The notes under the pieces are model-generated. The model was not told the DNA's origin. It worked only from the letters and a program-made list of their open reading frames with translations, and searched no databases. Shown here piece after piece: positions 62,604 to 64,000 of a stretch of 64,000 bases of DNA. A program made the translations under genes and the position numbers. How positions within the stretch are numbered: the stretch's first letter is position 1; each line of letters begins with the position of its first letter. This DNA is from Branchiostoma floridae (Eukaryota; Chordata; Leptocardii; Amphioxiformes; Branchiostomatidae): assembly GCF_000003815.2 (NCBI RefSeq), contig NC_049988.1, positions 8,622,986 through 8,686,985 of the forward strand. The letters are read 5' to 3'.

Positions 62604-62747
62604 AGTTTCGTTCCTGCGGTCGTTGACCCCGGAAGCCCGCTGTCCCGGCGCGTGCCGTGTCAGTTCAAACAGCTGGCGGCACGCATGGTGGCAGGTCGGC
62701 AGGATCGGGACATCACAGGAGACAAGTTTTCACACGTGGACCCGGTA
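62604..62747 (+). CDS. Candidate exon of an unidentified gene
   Basis: Immediately after the MITE, a GC-rich segment is open in the frame containing FVPAVVDPGSPLSRRVP, CQFKQLAARMVAGRQ and DITGDKFSHVDP. It ends at CCG|GTAAGA (62748), a strong donor. The composition and GC-rich third positions contrast with the AT-rich surroundings, as in the receptor exons. I do not recognise the family. No clear acceptor or initiating ATG is visible because the 5' side is the transposon. It could be a first exon with its start inside or beyond the MITE, or a gene fragment. Confidence 0.4.
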
Positions 62748-64000
62748 AGACTAGCGTTCTGACGGTGTGTGATCACCACTATGTTATGGCATGCAATTCC
62801 TTTGTAGGTATCATATGATTTTGCCGTTTTGTTGTACATTTGTGAGAAGAGATCGGTGGGGACCTCGTGGTCTTGCCCTCAAATCATTGCCCCTCCCCAC
62901 TCGCACATGCGGAAGACACGCGGTTGTTCGCAGTTTTGCCCTGTAAAAGATCGTAAAGAGCTAGCTCAAAATGTACCATAGTTTAGTGCAAAGAGGTTGC
63001 CACAACTTTCGAATATTAGTTTGATATAAGAAGGTAAAACTTACATGCGATCGCATGGAGCAAGGAGCTTTTATCAGGTAAAAGCTCCTTGCATGGAGGG
63101 GAGATTACTAAGTATGCAAGGTATGCAACACAATGAGAACCAGACAGAGAAAAGACCGTCACACCTAAACATGGCTCGTGTTTATGGATTCAGGAACTGT
63201 AACAGGAACTTACCTCATTAAAACAATGAAAATCGGTAAGATTCGACGCGTTTATGGGCTTATTTTCATGGAGAAGAAGTTTTTGGGGTGGTCCAGAGCA
63301 GATTTTTGTGTCGTTGTTGTCCGGTGTAGTTTTTGATCAGTTGTTTACATCTTCTTTGCCGACAATCTGTTAGTAAACAGGCGACAGTTTGCATGTCAAT
63401 CACCCCCAGCCTGGCGCCTGACGCCCGCAAAATGGCACCATTGTCTCTGCTCATTTCCACTTCAAGGCGGCAGCTTTTTGTGTGACCAATTTTCTCGTCT
63501 GGGATCTTTAGGGAGATCCGCTTCCCTCACCCACAGAAAACAACGTAATAAAACTTGATGAACGCCATGTGTGCGGTCCGCGATCGTAAAAAAAAAAGAT
63601 CTGTCGTGGGAGAAGAGATTCTAAATCGAAACATTATCTTAAAATGTCGTGTGTAACAATTGTGTAACAACATCAAGTTAGCAGTGAAGTATGGCTGTAA
63701 GAAAATAACTGGTATACAACCAAGGAGCCTTAAGAAAAGTCTTTTCTTCTTAGCGTCCATGATAAAATGCCAATAGTTTTATCTGGTCCAAAACAAACGA
63801 GCAAAGAGGCTCTGCATTTTTTCACACAACTTTTATCAGAGGACTGCTAAATGTCAAGTCATTTTAGTGCGAGGTAATAAGACTTTTATGAGTTCCCGAC
63901 TTGTGAAGTATCTGCTAGTTTTCAGCACCCTGCCAGACGATTTCATGGCCGTAGACACCACAAGGCTTATGCAAAGTGGATAGTTCAAAGAAAAGACAAA
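62748..64000. other. Unassigned right end of window
   Basis: A perfect 13-bp-arm hairpin (CAAGGAGCTTTTA, loop TCAGG, complement) is at 63061-63091. If 62604-62747 is an exon, this would be its downstream intron. The minus-strand frames at 63266-63460 and 63527-63760 have no recognisable domain. Confidence 0.4.

Overview
The window is animal nuclear DNA: low gene density, intron-exon structure, about 40% GC by eye, and dense transposon-derived repeats. The one clear gene is a chordate-type corticotropin-releasing factor (CRF) receptor. The compact introns and repeat families suggest a cephalochordate (amphioxus, Branchiostoma). That assignment is an inference from overall character, not from a database match. 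I see no prokaryotic operons, CRISPR arrays or rRNA genes.

Positions 1-32.8 kb hold no gene I recognise. They contain a 127-bp satellite (1-1640), a ~172-bp tandem array (3.85-5.1 kb), several short inverted-repeat (MITE-like) families, two palindromic elements built like Penelope-like element (PLE) termini (9.75-10.05 and 11.38-11.70 kb), a 5'-truncated LINE with a 534-codon open frame from reverse transcriptase domain to zinc-finger C-terminus (26.4-28.2 kb), a fragment of a second LINE family (29.2 kb), and a 1.4-kb repeat bounded by ACCTCCATGAAAT inverted repeats.

Positions 32.9-58.5 kb on the + strand hold the CRF receptor gene, which I rebuilt as 13 coding exons with compatible phases and a 474-residue product. 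Exon 1 encodes a signal peptide. Exons 2-4 carry the six-cysteine hormone-binding domain, exons 5-12 the seven membrane helices, and exon 13 the cytoplasmic tail. Intron 1 (11.4 kb) contains LINE and MITE copies, a PLE copy with a GIY-YIG endonuclease reading frame, a 34-bp minisatellite, a six-unit ~170-bp array, and three decayed tandem copies of exon 2 with its splice acceptor. Intron 7 (4.6 kb) is mostly transposon, including a 2.1-kb GACG-rich element with perfect 23-bp inverted ends. Intron 10 holds a 69-nt, phase-compatible open segment that would add 23 residues, including RRAS, to intracellular loop 3.

Positions 58.5-64 kb hold the 3' UTR, a 1227-bp Mutator-like non-autonomous element with a 9-bp target duplication (60.1-61.3 kb), a short MITE (62.4-62.6 kb), and directly after it a GC-rich open segment with a splice donor that may be an exon of a second gene.
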